Below, piece after piece: positions 39,185 to 48,884 of a stretch of 64,000 nucleotides of DNA. Position 1 is the first letter of the stretch. Every line of letters starts with the position of its first letter. The DNA lies in assembly GCA_947493285.1 (NCBI GenBank), contig CANLQH010000002.1, positions 248,001 through 312,000 of the forward strand, written 5' to 3'. A program made the position numbers and the translations under genes. A model generated the notes under the pieces. It had not been told where the DNA came from and searched no databases. It saw nothing but the letters and a program-made list of their open reading frames with translations. Origin of the DNA: an uncultured Tenacibaculum sp. GTDB taxonomy: Bacteria > Bacteroidota > Bacteroidia > Flavobacteriales > Flavobacteriaceae.

Positions 39185-41675
39185 AAGAAACTATTTTATT
39201 TTATGGGTGTTTTTATTCGGATGTTTTGCAGTAACTGCACAAAATAAATCTCCTCTAAAAAACATACTCAATGAAATTACTGAGCAACACAAAGTTCAAT
39301 TTAATTACAACAGTAATTTAATTGATAATATTAGCATATACCCTATTTCTAAAAAAATTTCTTTAACTCAAAAGTTTAAGAATATAGAATCTCAAACATC
39401 ATTAAACTTTACTAAAATAGATGCCAACCACTATAGCATTTCTAAAATATATAAAATATGTGGATATGTTAAAAGCTCTATAGATCAGACAGTATTAAGA
39501 GGTGCTACCATTAGCACAAGTTTTATCAATATAATAACCGATGAACAAGGTTATTTCGAAACCAAAATGCGTTTTGCTTCTGAAAAAATAAACATCCGGT
39601 TTTTAGGTTTTCAACCCGTAAATCTTACTCTAAATTCGTTTTTAAATAAAGAATGTAAAGTAATTTATCTACAAGAAAAAGAAGAAGTAATTACTCCTGT
39701 TTCTTTAACGGGATATTTAGTAAAAGGTATCGACAAAATAACCGATGGAAGTATTGCTATTAACTTTTCTGAATTCTCTTTACTTCCTGGACTAATAGAA
39801 ACCGATGTTTTACATTCCGTACAAGCGTTACCTGGTATTCAAAGTGCCGATGAAACTGTTTCTAATATTAATATTAGAGGAGGTTCGCATGATCAAAACT
39901 TAATTCTTTGGGATGATATTAAAATGTATCAATCTGGTCACTTTTTTGGTTTAATATCTAGTTTTAATCCTCAAATAACTCAAAAAGTAGCTGTAGTAAC
40001 TAACGGAACAGATGCAGCTTTTTCTAACGGTGTTTCTGGTACTATTCAAATGAAATCGGATACTAAAATTCAACAAAAATTAAACGGAAGTTTAAGTTTA
40101 AATTTTATTAATGCAAATGCTTTTTTAGATATACCTCTTGGAAAAAAATCATCAATTCAAATAGCTGCTCGAAAATCTATTGATGATTGGGTAAGAACAC
40201 CTACCTACGAGAACTATTTTAAAAGGGTGACACAAAATACCGAGGTTGAAAATAATGTGGTTAATGTAGAAAATTCTAACCAAGAGTTTAATTTTTACGA
40301 TACTTCTTTTCGTTGGCTATATAAACCTACTGTTAAAGATGAAATACGTGTGAATTTTATTACCATAAATAACGATTTAACTTTTGATGAAACAGCTACA
40401 AGAAACGCAATTATTGAAACAAAACAGAGTAGCTTAAATCAAAATACTATTGCTGGTGGAATTAATTATAAACGATATTGGAATCATAATTTTACTACAC
40501 AACTTAACATTTATGAGACAGATTACAAACTTCAAGCTATAAATGTAAATATTTTCAATGATCAGCGGTTTTTGCAGGAAAATATTGTTTCTGAAACAGG
40601 TGTAAAACTTCTTACTAATTATTCAAAAAACAATTGGAAAAATAGTTTTGGGCTCAGTTCTACAGAATCAAAAGTTACTAATTTAAACGATGTGGATAAT
40701 CCGAGGTTTCTTCGATTACGTTCTGATGTCATTAGAGAATATGCCATTTTCGGGCAAACACAATTTAAAAATTCAGACAACAGTTTTATCATTAAACCTG
40801 GTGTTCGTTTAAATTATATCGAAAAATTCAAAAAGACAATTATTGAACCTAGAATTAGTATTCGTAAAAAAATAACAAACAAAATTTCTACTGAACTATT
40901 AGGTGAATTTAAACATCAAAACGTTTCACAAATCATCAATTTCCAAAATGACTTTTTAGGTATTGAAAAAAGACGTTGGCAGCTGTCAGACGATGATGAA
41001 ATTCCAATTATCAAAAGCAAGCAATTATCTTTTGGAATCAGTTATAAAAACAACTCTTTATTAATTGATACTAAAGGATATTATAAAAATGTAAATGGTA
41101 TTACAACACAAAGCCAAAGTTTTACCACTAAATATGAATTTGAAAAAGAAAAGGGGAGTTACAATGTTTGGGGCGCAGAAATTTTGGCTCGAAAAAGATT
41201 AAAGAACCTCAACACTTGGTTAAGTTATTCTTTTTTAAAAAACAGTTATTCTTTTGAAAATCTTGAAGAACAAAACTTTCCTAGTAATTTCGATTTTACA
41301 CATTCAATTACTTTAGGAAACACTTATACTTATAACGATTTTAAGTTATCAGCAGGTTTAAATTATCAAACCGGAAAACCTACTTCTAAACCAGTAAGAA
41401 ATAATGAGATTATTAATAATAACATCAATTTTGAAGTTGCTAACAATTCACGATTAAATAATTATTTAAGAATAGATGCTTCTGCTACTTATCAATGGGA
41501 AATAACAAATTCCACTGGTGTTGATTTCGGAATTGCTCTTTGGAATATTTCTGGAAATGAAAATCAAATCAACAATTATTATAGAATAAATGAAGGGGCA
41601 AATGAAGTAAATAAATTTACCCAACTCTCTTTAGGAACTACTACCAATGTTTTAGTTCGATTTTATTTCAATTAA
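39171..41675 (+). CDS. TonB-dependent receptor with N-terminal STN-like domain
   Basis: LKNILNEITEQHKVQFNYNSNLIDNISI (STN); NINIRGGSHDQNLILWDDIKMY plug; overlaps fecR by 14 nt. Confidence 0.9.
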   Translation: MSQTKRNYFILWVFLFGCFAVTAQNKSPLKNILNEITEQHKVQFNYNSNLIDNISIYPISKKISLTQKFKNIESQTSLNFTKIDANHYSISKIYKICGYVKSSIDQTVLRGATISTSFINIITDEQGYFETKMRFASEKINIRFLGFQPVNLTLNSFLNKECKVIYLQEKEEVITPVSLTGYLVKGIDKITDGSIAINFSEFSLLPGLIETDVLHSVQALPGIQSADETVSNINIRGGSHDQNLILWDDIKMYQSGHFFGLISSFNPQITQKVAVVTNGTDAAFSNGVSGTIQMKSDTKIQQKLNGSLSLNFINANAFLDIPLGKKSSIQIAARKSIDDWVRTPTYENYFKRVTQNTEVENNVVNVENSNQEFNFYDTSFRWLYKPTVKDEIRVNFITINNDLTFDETATRNAIIETKQSSLNQNTIAGGINYKRYWNHNFTTQLNIYETDYKLQAINVNIFNDQRFLQENIVSETGVKLLTNYSKNNWKNSFGLSSTESKVTNLNDVDNPRFLRLRSDVIREYAIFGQTQFKNSDNSFIIKPGVRLNYIEKFKKTIIEPRISIRKKITNKISTELLGEFKHQNVSQIINFQNDFLGIEKRRWQLSDDDEIPIIKSKQLSFGISYKNNSLLIDTKGYYKNVNGITTQSQSFTTKYEFEKEKGSYNVWGAEILARKRLKNLNTWLSYSFLKNSYSFENLEEQNFPSNFDFTHSITLGNTYTYNDFKLSAGLNYQTGKPTSKPVRNNEIINNNINFEVANNSRLNNYLRIDASATYQWEITNSTGVDFGIALWNISGNENQINNYYRINEGANEVNKFTQLSLGTTTNVLVRFYFN

Positions 41676-41676
41676 A

Positions 41677-41703
41677 AAGCGGATCCCATATATTGAACCC
41701 GCT
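41677..41703. terminator. Hairpin between convergent TBDT and ssb genes
   Basis: AAGCGG...CCGCTT with A/T flanks. Confidence 0.55.
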
Positions 41704-41735
41704 TTAACCATAAATTTCATTAAGTAAGTTTCTAA

Positions 41736-42071
41736 TTATTTGCTACCTAACATTAACAATTCATTACAAACTACTTCCGTTATATATCGCTTTTCACCTT
41801 CTGAGGTTTCATACGAACGAGAAGTTAATTTTCCTTCTATAACTACTTCGTTTCCTTTTTCAAGATATTTCTCTATAATCTCAGCTGTTTTATTCCATGC
41901 AACAATATTGTGCCATTGTGTATCTGTTATTTTTTCTCCTTGTGAGTTTTTATAACTTTCATTCGTTGCGATAGAGAATTTTGCTAATTTCTTACCACTC
42001 TCTAAAGTGATGATTTCTGGGTTGTTTCCTAAGTTCCCAATTAACTGTACTTTGTTTCTTAACGTATTCAT
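41736..42071 (-). CDS. ssb: Single-stranded DNA-binding protein
   Basis: MNTLRNKVQLIGNLGNNPEI...WHNIVAWNKTAEIIEKYLEKGNEVVIEGKL; start corrected to internal Met. Confidence 0.93.
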   Translation of the reverse strand: MNTLRNKVQLIGNLGNNPEIITLESGKKLAKFSIATNESYKNSQGEKITDTQWHNIVAWNKTAEIIEKYLEKGNEVVIEGKLTSRSYETSEGEKRYITEVVCNELLMLGSK

Positions 42072-42232
42072 AAGATAAGTTTTAAATGATTTATAATTTG
42101 TCAATTCGTTTTGACATTGCAAAGATGAAACAGCAATCAAACTTTAACCGGTTGTTAAACGTTTGTTTCCGATTGTAAATGAATGTAATCGTTTATTTAT
42201 TTTTAGTACCTTTGATTTCAAATAATTAACTA

Positions 42233-42775
42233 ATGAAATTTTATATTGAAACCGAGCGATTAATTTTAAGAGAATTTCAAGACAAAGATACCAACGGAAT
42301 TTTTGAACTAGATTCAAATGCTGAAGTACATAAATATCTTGGTAACAAGCCTATTACTACTTACAAGCAAGCTGAAGATATTATTCAATTCTTTCATAAA
42401 CAATATTCAGAAAATGGTATTGGAAGGTTTGCTGCTTTTGAAAAAGAAAGTGGTGACTTCATCGGGTGGTCAGGATTAAAATTTAACGTAGGAAAAAAAG
42501 AAGAGTTAAATGGATTTACCAATTTTATTGATATTGGTTATCGTCTTATTCCTCGCTTCTGGGGAAAAGGATATGCTTCTGAGTCTGCTTTTGCTTGTTT
42601 AGATTTTGGGTTTAAAGAAATGAATTATGATACAATTTATGGTGCTGCAGAAACAGAAAATATTGGATCAAATAAAATTTTACAAAAAATAGGTTTGAAG
42701 TATATAAATGACTTTGTTTTTGAAGGTCATGAGGCGAAATGGTACGAGTTAAACAAATCTGATTATGGAAACTAG
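42233..42775 (+). CDS. GNAT family N-acetyltransferase (RimJ/RimL-like)
   Basis: ETERLILREFQDKD, GYRLIPRFWGKGYASESAFACLDFGF. Confidence 0.92.
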   Translation: MKFYIETERLILREFQDKDTNGIFELDSNAEVHKYLGNKPITTYKQAEDIIQFFHKQYSENGIGRFAAFEKESGDFIGWSGLKFNVGKKEELNGFTNFIDIGYRLIPRFWGKGYASESAFACLDFGFKEMNYDTIYGAAETENIGSNKILQKIGLKYINDFVFEGHEAKWYELNKSDYGN

Positions 42776-43115
42776 GAAATGTTTAGAATGTGGAGATAAA
42801 GTTGTAGGTAGAATTGACAAGAAATTTTGTTCAGATTATTGTAGAAACGCTTTTAACAATAAAGTAAATAAAGAAAGTAAAAACCTAATTAGAAACACAA
42901 ATAATCGTTTACGTAAAAACTACAAAGTTCTCACGGAACTGAATACTGCAGGCAAAAAAAAAATTACAAGACGAAAACTATTCGACAAAGGTTTTGACTT
43001 TAAATTCATCACATCAATTTACACAACAAAAACAGGAAACACTTATTTTTATGTGTATGATCAAGGTTATCTAGAACTTGAAAATGAAATCTATTTATTG
43101 GTAAAGCAAGATTAA
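42765..43115 (+). CDS. Small protein with N-terminal zinc-ribbon-like motif
   Basis: RKCLECGDKVVGRIDKKFCSDYCRNAF (CxxC..CxxxC); overlaps GNAT gene. Confidence 0.75.
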   Translation: METRKCLECGDKVVGRIDKKFCSDYCRNAFNNKVNKESKNLIRNTNNRLRKNYKVLTELNTAGKKKITRRKLFDKGFDFKFITSIYTTKTGNTYFYVYDQGYLELENEIYLLVKQD

Positions 43116-43583
43116 TTACTTCCATGTATTACCCTTTAATTTCATTGCAGCAATCAATACGTCTTTTTGACTAATCTGTCCTACAAGCTTACCGTTTTCT
43201 ACAATTGGGAATCTTCTTCTTTTTGATTCTAAAAATTTATTAACCGCATCTAAAATATTCATGTTTCCATCAATAGTTTCAACTTGCTTAATCATGGCTT
43301 TTCCAACCGTGTTATTAGTATCCATTGGCAAATTATAATACCTACTTTCAGAAATTTGTTTCATACAATCTCCTTCAGAAATAATTCCAATTAATTCATT
43401 TTTCTCGTTTATAACTGGCCCACCAGAAATCTTGTTTTTAATCAACGAATCAATAACATCTTCAATTGGTTGATTCTCTTTAAAAGTGATTAAATTTTTA
43501 GTCATATAATCTGACACTAAAATCAATTCACTCTTCTTTTCTGGTGAATTAGATCGTTTTCCTTGAAAGCTTTTTATACCCAT
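43116..43583 (-). CDS. CBS-domain protein
   Basis: Two CBS motifs: SDYMTKNLITFKENQPIEDVIDSL and VGKAMIKQVETIDGNMNILDAVNKF. Confidence 0.9.
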   Translation of the reverse strand: MGIKSFQGKRSNSPEKKSELILVSDYMTKNLITFKENQPIEDVIDSLIKNKISGGPVINEKNELIGIISEGDCMKQISESRYYNLPMDTNNTVGKAMIKQVETIDGNMNILDAVNKFLESKRRRFPIVENGKLVGQISQKDVLIAAMKLKGNTWK

Positions 43584-43687
43584 GACAATAATTATTAGCT
43601 ATTAAATATACTGATTTTTAGTCGATTAAATTTATTACGCCTTAAAAAGATAAAATTACTTACTTTTATAATCACTTAAAATTAACT

Positions 43688-45988
43688 ATGAAATCAACTA
43701 ACAATTTCCTAGCTGTTATAATTATAATTTTAACAGTTTATTGGAGTTTCAACAGTATCATTCCTTCAATTCCAACTAGTGATACGAAACTAGCAACCAC
43801 TGATTTTTCTCTCGATAATGCCTTATATCATTTAAAGAATATATCTAAAAAACCACATCATTCTGGATCAGGTGAACACAATGTTGTACAAGATTATATT
43901 GTTAATGAATTAAAAAAATTACAATTACATCCCGAAATTCAAATTCAAACTGCCATTAACAAAAAATGGAGAGCAAGTACTACCACCGAAAATATTGTAA
44001 CTAAGATAAAAGGAACAGAAAACGGGAAAGCTTTATTAGTACTTACACATTACGATTCTAACCCGCATTCTTCTTTAGGAGCTAGTGATGCTGGATCGGG
44101 TGTTGTAACTATTTTAGAAGGAATTAGAGCTTTTTTAGCAAAAAATACACAACCTAAAAACGATATTATTATTCTTTTTTCCGATGCAGAAGAATTGGGT
44201 TTATTAGGTGCTCAAGCATTTGTTGAAAAACATCCTTGGGCAAAAGACATCGGTTTGGTGTTAAACTTTGAAGCAAGAGGTAGCGGTGGTTCAAGCTATA
44301 TGTTGATGGAAACTAATGGTAAGAACAAAAAAATACTGACTGAGTTTTTAAATGCTAATCCTAATTATCCAGCTGCAAACTCGTTAATGTACAGTATCTA
44401 CAAAAAGCTACCTAATGATACTGACTTAACTGTTTTTAGAGAAAAAGGAAACATTAACGGATTCAATTTTGCGTTTATTGATGATCATTTCGATTACCAT
44501 ACAGCACAAGATTCGTATGAAAGGTTAAACAGAGAAACCTTAATGCATCAAGCTGATTATTTTACTAGTTCTTTAAATTATTTTTCAAATGCCGATTTAT
44601 CTGATTTAAATAGTAATGAAGATTACATATATGTAAATTTCCCTTTAATTAAGCTATTAATATATCCTTTTTCATGGGTGTTCCCTATGTTGTTAATCGC
44701 TGTTGGTATATTTTTAGTGTTAGTTTACTTAGGGATTTCTAGTCAAAAAATCACTGTTCAAGGTATATTTAAAGGCTTCATTCCTTATATAATTTCATTA
44801 GTTCTTTGCACAGGAATATCTTTCGGGTTGTGGAAATTAATTTTATTAGTTCACCCTCAATATTCTGATATTTTACATGGATTTACTTACAACGGGTATC
44901 AATATATAATTGCTTTTATCTTTTTAAACATATGGATTTTATTTAAAGTTTATAATTATTTTAAAGATGAAAAAACTACAGATTTATTTATTACTCCAAT
45001 TTTCATTTCGTTAATAATTAATTATTTGATCTGTGAATATTTACCTGGTGCTGGTTTCTTTATTATCCCTGTATTTACTTCCTTGTTAGTTTTAGCAATT
45101 TTAATTTTCATGGAAGTTAGAAAAAAATCAAAAGCAACTTTATTTACTGTTATTTCTATTCCTACAATATTTATGATTGCTCCAATGACACAATTATTCC
45201 CAGTTGCATTAGGATTAAAAATATTATTCGTCTCAGCTGTTCTTATCGTTTTAGTTTTCGGGTTTACACTCCCTGTTTTTCATCAACAAAAAAAGAAAAA
45301 CAAATGGCAGTTTTTAGTCGGATTAGTTTCTTTAATCTTCTTTGGAGTAGCTACTTTTAATAGCGGATACTCAATAAATAAAAAACAACCTAATAGTCTT
45401 GTTTTTGTTCAAAATTCAGACAGTAATACGTCGTATTGGGCAACCTATAACAAGACTTTTGACAGTTATACTAATCAAATATTTAATGATAGTTACGAAG
45501 AGAGTAATATTCCTTTTAACGAAGGGAAAAGCAAGTATAACACCCGTTTTAGCCATTCTAAAAAAGCTGAAAATAAAAACTTAAACACTTCAAATATCAT
45601 CATTAATTTAGATACTATAATTGGTAGTAAAAGAAATTTGAATTTTACTTTAACTCCTACTCGAAAAATAGATAGATACGAATTTCAAAACAATACTCCT
45701 ATTACTATGAGTGAGTTTAGTGTTAACGGAGCATGTTATGATGCTGGAAAATCTTTTATTGCTGATAAAGGAACCCTACTTATTTATCAAATGGCAAATT
45801 CTGATAAAGATGTTACTATTTCATTTTCCATTGATAAAAATGAGAATCCAAATATTACATTAAATGAAATTTCTTACGATTTATTATCAAATCCAAAATT
45901 CAACTTAAAGCCAAGAAGTGAAACTATGATGCCTATGCCTTTTGTAGTAAATGATGCAATTATTTGTTCTAAAAAAATTAAGTTCTAA
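43688..45988 (+). CDS. M28-family metallopeptidase with multi-TM region
   Basis: LVLTHYDSNPHSSLGASDAGSGVVTILE, FSDAEELGLLGAQAF, DDHFDYHTAQDSYE; multiple TM helices. Confidence 0.9.
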   Translation: MKSTNNFLAVIIIILTVYWSFNSIIPSIPTSDTKLATTDFSLDNALYHLKNISKKPHHSGSGEHNVVQDYIVNELKKLQLHPEIQIQTAINKKWRASTTTENIVTKIKGTENGKALLVLTHYDSNPHSSLGASDAGSGVVTILEGIRAFLAKNTQPKNDIIILFSDAEELGLLGAQAFVEKHPWAKDIGLVLNFEARGSGGSSYMLMETNGKNKKILTEFLNANPNYPAANSLMYSIYKKLPNDTDLTVFREKGNINGFNFAFIDDHFDYHTAQDSYERLNRETLMHQADYFTSSLNYFSNADLSDLNSNEDYIYVNFPLIKLLIYPFSWVFPMLLIAVGIFLVLVYLGISSQKITVQGIFKGFIPYIISLVLCTGISFGLWKLILLVHPQYSDILHGFTYNGYQYIIAFIFLNIWILFKVYNYFKDEKTTDLFITPIFISLIINYLICEYLPGAGFFIIPVFTSLLVLAILIFMEVRKKSKATLFTVISIPTIFMIAPMTQLFPVALGLKILFVSAVLIVLVFGFTLPVFHQQKKKNKWQFLVGLVSLIFFGVATFNSGYSINKKQPNSLVFVQNSDSNTSYWATYNKTFDSYTNQIFNDSYEESNIPFNEGKSKYNTRFSHSKKAENKNLNTSNIIINLDTIIGSKRNLNFTLTPTRKIDRYEFQNNTPITMSEFSVNGACYDAGKSFIADKGTLLIYQMANSDKDVTISFSIDKNENPNITLNEISYDLLSNPKFNLKPRSETMMPMPFVVNDAIICSKKIKF

Positions 45989-46032
45989 TAGCAGAAATAT
46001 AAAGTATACTTTTTTGATTAAGCTTTACCCAC

Positions 46033-46068
46033 AAAAAAACCAGAAAATTTAATTTTCTGGTTTTTTTT
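46033..46068. terminator. Bidirectional terminator
   Basis: AAAAAAACCAGAAAATT-T-AATTTTCTGGTTTTTTTT. Confidence 0.85.
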
Positions 46069-46091
46069 ATTTTATTAAAAATGTTAATCTT

Positions 46092-46439
46092 TTACTTAAT
46101 TGCCATTTTAGTTTCTTCTTTCCATGTTTGTACACTAGCAATTGTATTATTAGCATAGTCTATTTCTTTTAACCCATCTTCTTTCCACATAAACCATTTA
46201 CCAACTTTCTTCCCAGCTTCATAATGAGCTATTGCTGTTTTATTACCATCTGCATCAAAAGAAGTCCAAGTTCCCGTTAATTTTTTATTTTTAAAGAAAC
46301 CTTGCTCTTTTACTTTACCATCCTTATAAAAATAAGTAGCTTTTACTAAATTTCCTGACTTTTCAAACTTTGGTTCTGTATTTTGAGCTTGTAATAATGA
46401 TACTGATAAAATACAAGCAGCTATTATTAATTTCTTCAT
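46092..46439 (-). CDS. MORN-repeat-like (YwqK-type) secreted protein
   Basis: YFYKDGKVKEQGFFKNKKLTGTWTSFDADGNKTAIAHYEAGKKVGKWFMWKEDG. Confidence 0.8.
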   Translation of the reverse strand: MKKLIIAACILSVSLLQAQNTEPKFEKSGNLVKATYFYKDGKVKEQGFFKNKKLTGTWTSFDADGNKTAIAHYEAGKKVGKWFMWKEDGLKEIDYANNTIASVQTWKEETKMAIK

Positions 46440-46615
46440 ATCTAAAACTTTATAGGGTTAACACTTACATTACAAATATATAAATAATTTTACATATTTG
46501 AAACATTTGCGTAACATTAATTTAACATTGAGGTTTTTATTCGAATTCATCAATAAAAATAAACCGCATAAAAATCGTTATATTTACAAGGTATTAACCA
46601 CTAAAAAAAATTATT

Positions 46616-46816
46616 ATGGCAGTAATGAAAGTTATCGAAGTATTATCTAACTCAGATAAAAGCTGGGAAGATGCAACAAAAAAAGCTGTAAAACAGGCTT
46701 CAAAATCAGTAAAAAACATTAAATCAGTATTTGTACAATCGCAAAGTGCTGTTGTAGATGGTGATGATGTTACAGAATTTAGAGTAAACTTAAAAGTTAC
46801 TTTTGAAGTAAAGTAA
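46616..46816 (+). CDS. Dodecin family flavin-binding protein
   Basis: VMKVIEVLSNSDKSWEDATKKAVKQASKSVKNIKSVFVQSQSA. Confidence 0.93.
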   Translation: MAVMKVIEVLSNSDKSWEDATKKAVKQASKSVKNIKSVFVQSQSAVVDGDDVTEFRVNLKVTFEVK

Positions 46817-46845
46817 GCTTATCAGTATAAAATTTAACTACTATC

Positions 46846-46875
46846 AAGCGGTTTTGGTTCTAATCAAAACCGTTT
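46846..46875 (+). terminator. Hairpin downstream of dodecin
   Basis: AAGCGGTTTTG..CAAAACCGTTT; weak T tract. Confidence 0.5.
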
Positions 46876-46894
46876 ACTATTTATAAAAAATTAC

Positions 46895-47248
46895 ATGAAC
46901 ACATTACAATATATCTTCATCGGCTTAGTTGCAATAATCCACATTTACATCGTTGTTTTAGAAATGGTTTTATGGACAAAACCTAAAGGGATAAAAACTT
47001 TTGGTTTAAAATCTAAAGAATTTGCTGATGAGACGAAAGTTCTTGCCGCAAACCAAGGATTATATAATGGTTTTTTAGCAGCTGGATTAATCTGGTCTAT
47101 GCTATCGCAAAAAACAGACGTAGCAATTTTCTTTTTAGGTTGTGTATTTGTTGCCGGAGTTTACGGTGCTTACTCTACTAAAAAACCAAGAATTTTCTTT
47201 ATTCAATCTATACCAGCTTTAATTGGATTATCACTTTTGTTATGGTAA
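46895..47248 (+). CDS. DUF1304-like membrane protein
   Basis: IVVLEMVLWTKPKGIKTFGL, NQGLYNGFLAAGL. Confidence 0.88.
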   Translation: MNTLQYIFIGLVAIIHIYIVVLEMVLWTKPKGIKTFGLKSKEFADETKVLAANQGLYNGFLAAGLIWSMLSQKTDVAIFFLGCVFVAGVYGAYSTKKPRIFFIQSIPALIGLSLLLW

Positions 47249-47309
47249 ATTGCGGCGTTTTAAAAACTAACGCTACTATAACAATTTATTAATTTTTTAA
47301 AACTTAAAC

Positions 47310-48116
47310 ATGGAAAAGTATTTAGATACATTTCAAAACTTATTAATCGAATACACCCCAAAAGTATTAACAGCTTTAGCTATTTTAATTGTTGGTTTAT
47401 TTGCTATAAAATTTATAGTAAGAGCCTCTAAAAAAATTATGAATAAACGTGGTGTAGACATCACTTTACAAAAATTCTTAGGCGATTTAATTAGCTGGTC
47501 GTTAAAAGCATTATTATTTGTTACTGTTGTATCACAGCTAGGAGTTGCTACAACTTCGTTTGCTGCTATTATTGGTGCTGCTGGTTTAGCTGTTGGTTTA
47601 GCTTTACAAGGCTCATTATCTAATTTTGCAGGTGGTGCAATAATTATGATTTTTAAGCCTTTTAAAATTGGTGATTTAATTGAAGCTCAGGGTGTAACTG
47701 GTGTAGTGAAAGAAATCCAAATTTTCACTACTCATTTAAATACTCCTGGTAATAAATTAGCCATTATTCCAAACGGAACTTTATCTAACGGAAACATCAT
47801 TAACTATACTGCTGAAGGTAAATTAAGAGTAGATTTAACTTTTGGTGTGTCTTATGATGCAGATATTAAGCAATCTAAAGAGATATTAATGGAAGTCTTA
47901 GCTTCTAATCCGAAAGTATTAAAAGATCCTGCTCCTTCAGTTAATGTATCTGAATTAGCAGATAGCTCAGTGAACTTTGCTGTTAGACCTTGGGCTAATG
48001 TAGCAGATTACTGGGATGTATACTTTGAAACTACAGAAAACGTGAAATTAGCCTTAGATAAGGCTGGAATTGAAATACCATATCCACACTCTGTTGAAAT
48101 TCAGAAAGAAGGTTAA
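47310..48116 (+). CDS. Small-conductance mechanosensitive ion channel (MscS)
   Basis: AIIGAAGLAVGLALQGSLSNFAGGAIIMIFKPFKIGDLIEAQG. Confidence 0.95.
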   Translation: MEKYLDTFQNLLIEYTPKVLTALAILIVGLFAIKFIVRASKKIMNKRGVDITLQKFLGDLISWSLKALLFVTVVSQLGVATTSFAAIIGAAGLAVGLALQGSLSNFAGGAIIMIFKPFKIGDLIEAQGVTGVVKEIQIFTTHLNTPGNKLAIIPNGTLSNGNIINYTAEGKLRVDLTFGVSYDADIKQSKEILMEVLASNPKVLKDPAPSVNVSELADSSVNFAVRPWANVADYWDVYFETTENVKLALDKAGIEIPYPHSVEIQKEG

Positions 48117-48814
48117 ACTTTCTTCTTTTGTGGAGTAACCACAAAATCTTTTAAATAAAAAGGTTCAAAATAAGCGACATCTTCGATGTCGTTTTTTTTG
48201 TACTTATCGTAACTTAAAACTGCCATTTCTTTTGCTGATGGAAATTTAGCATCAATAAAATTAGCGTTCTTATGAGTTAATGTTTCTTTACATTTTTCAG
48301 CACCATCTCCTAAAAAATACACCTTTCCCTTTTCTAACTCTTCTTTAAAAGAATTTTCGTCAATTATTTCAGCCTCTATCTCTCTTATTTGCGAATAGTT
48401 AGAATTATAAACTGCAGAATACACTTCCATTCTACGAGCATCTAACATTGGCACTATTAAACCTTCTTCAACAGAAATAGCATGAGATAATGAAGTTAAT
48501 GTTTCAATAGAAATTAATGGTTTATCAAAAGCAAAACACAAACCCTTTGCAGCCGATACACCAATTCGCAAACCTGTATAAGAACCAGGACCTTTACTAA
48601 CTGCCACAGCGTCTAGTTCACTCGTTTTAATCTTTGTTTCATCTAAAATTTCTTGAATAAATGGATGTAACTTTTCTGCATGTGAATAGTTTCCATCATT
48701 TAACTCTCTAATTGCTAAAACTACTCCGTCTTTTGCTAAACTAACTGAACAGTTTTTTGTTGCTGTTTCTATATTTAAGATTGTTGCCAAACTGAAATTA
48801 TTTTTATGAGGCAA
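48113..48814 (-). CDS. tsaB: tRNA threonylcarbamoyladenosine biosynthesis protein TsaB
   Basis: ILNIETATKNCSVSLAKDG, VSKGPGSYTGLRIGVSAAKGL; start uncertain. Confidence 0.93.
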   Translation of the reverse strand: MPHKNNFSLATILNIETATKNCSVSLAKDGVVLAIRELNDGNYSHAEKLHPFIQEILDETKIKTSELDAVAVSKGPGSYTGLRIGVSAAKGLCFAFDKPLISIETLTSLSHAISVEEGLIVPMLDARRMEVYSAVYNSNYSQIREIEAEIIDENSFKEELEKGKVYFLGDGAEKCKETLTHKNANFIDAKFPSAKEMAVLSYDKYKKNDIEDVAYFEPFYLKDFVVTPQKKKV

Positions 48815-48884
48815 AGATACATTATAAAGAAAAACCCCGTTAAATAAAATCTAACGAGGTTTAACAACAATAAAATCTTTATTA

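Noticed and set aside
46092-46439. Toxin-antitoxin assignment for the YwqK/MORN-like protein
   Set aside because: MORN-type repeats are often auto-labelled as antitoxin; no toxin partner is adjacent and it has a signal peptide.
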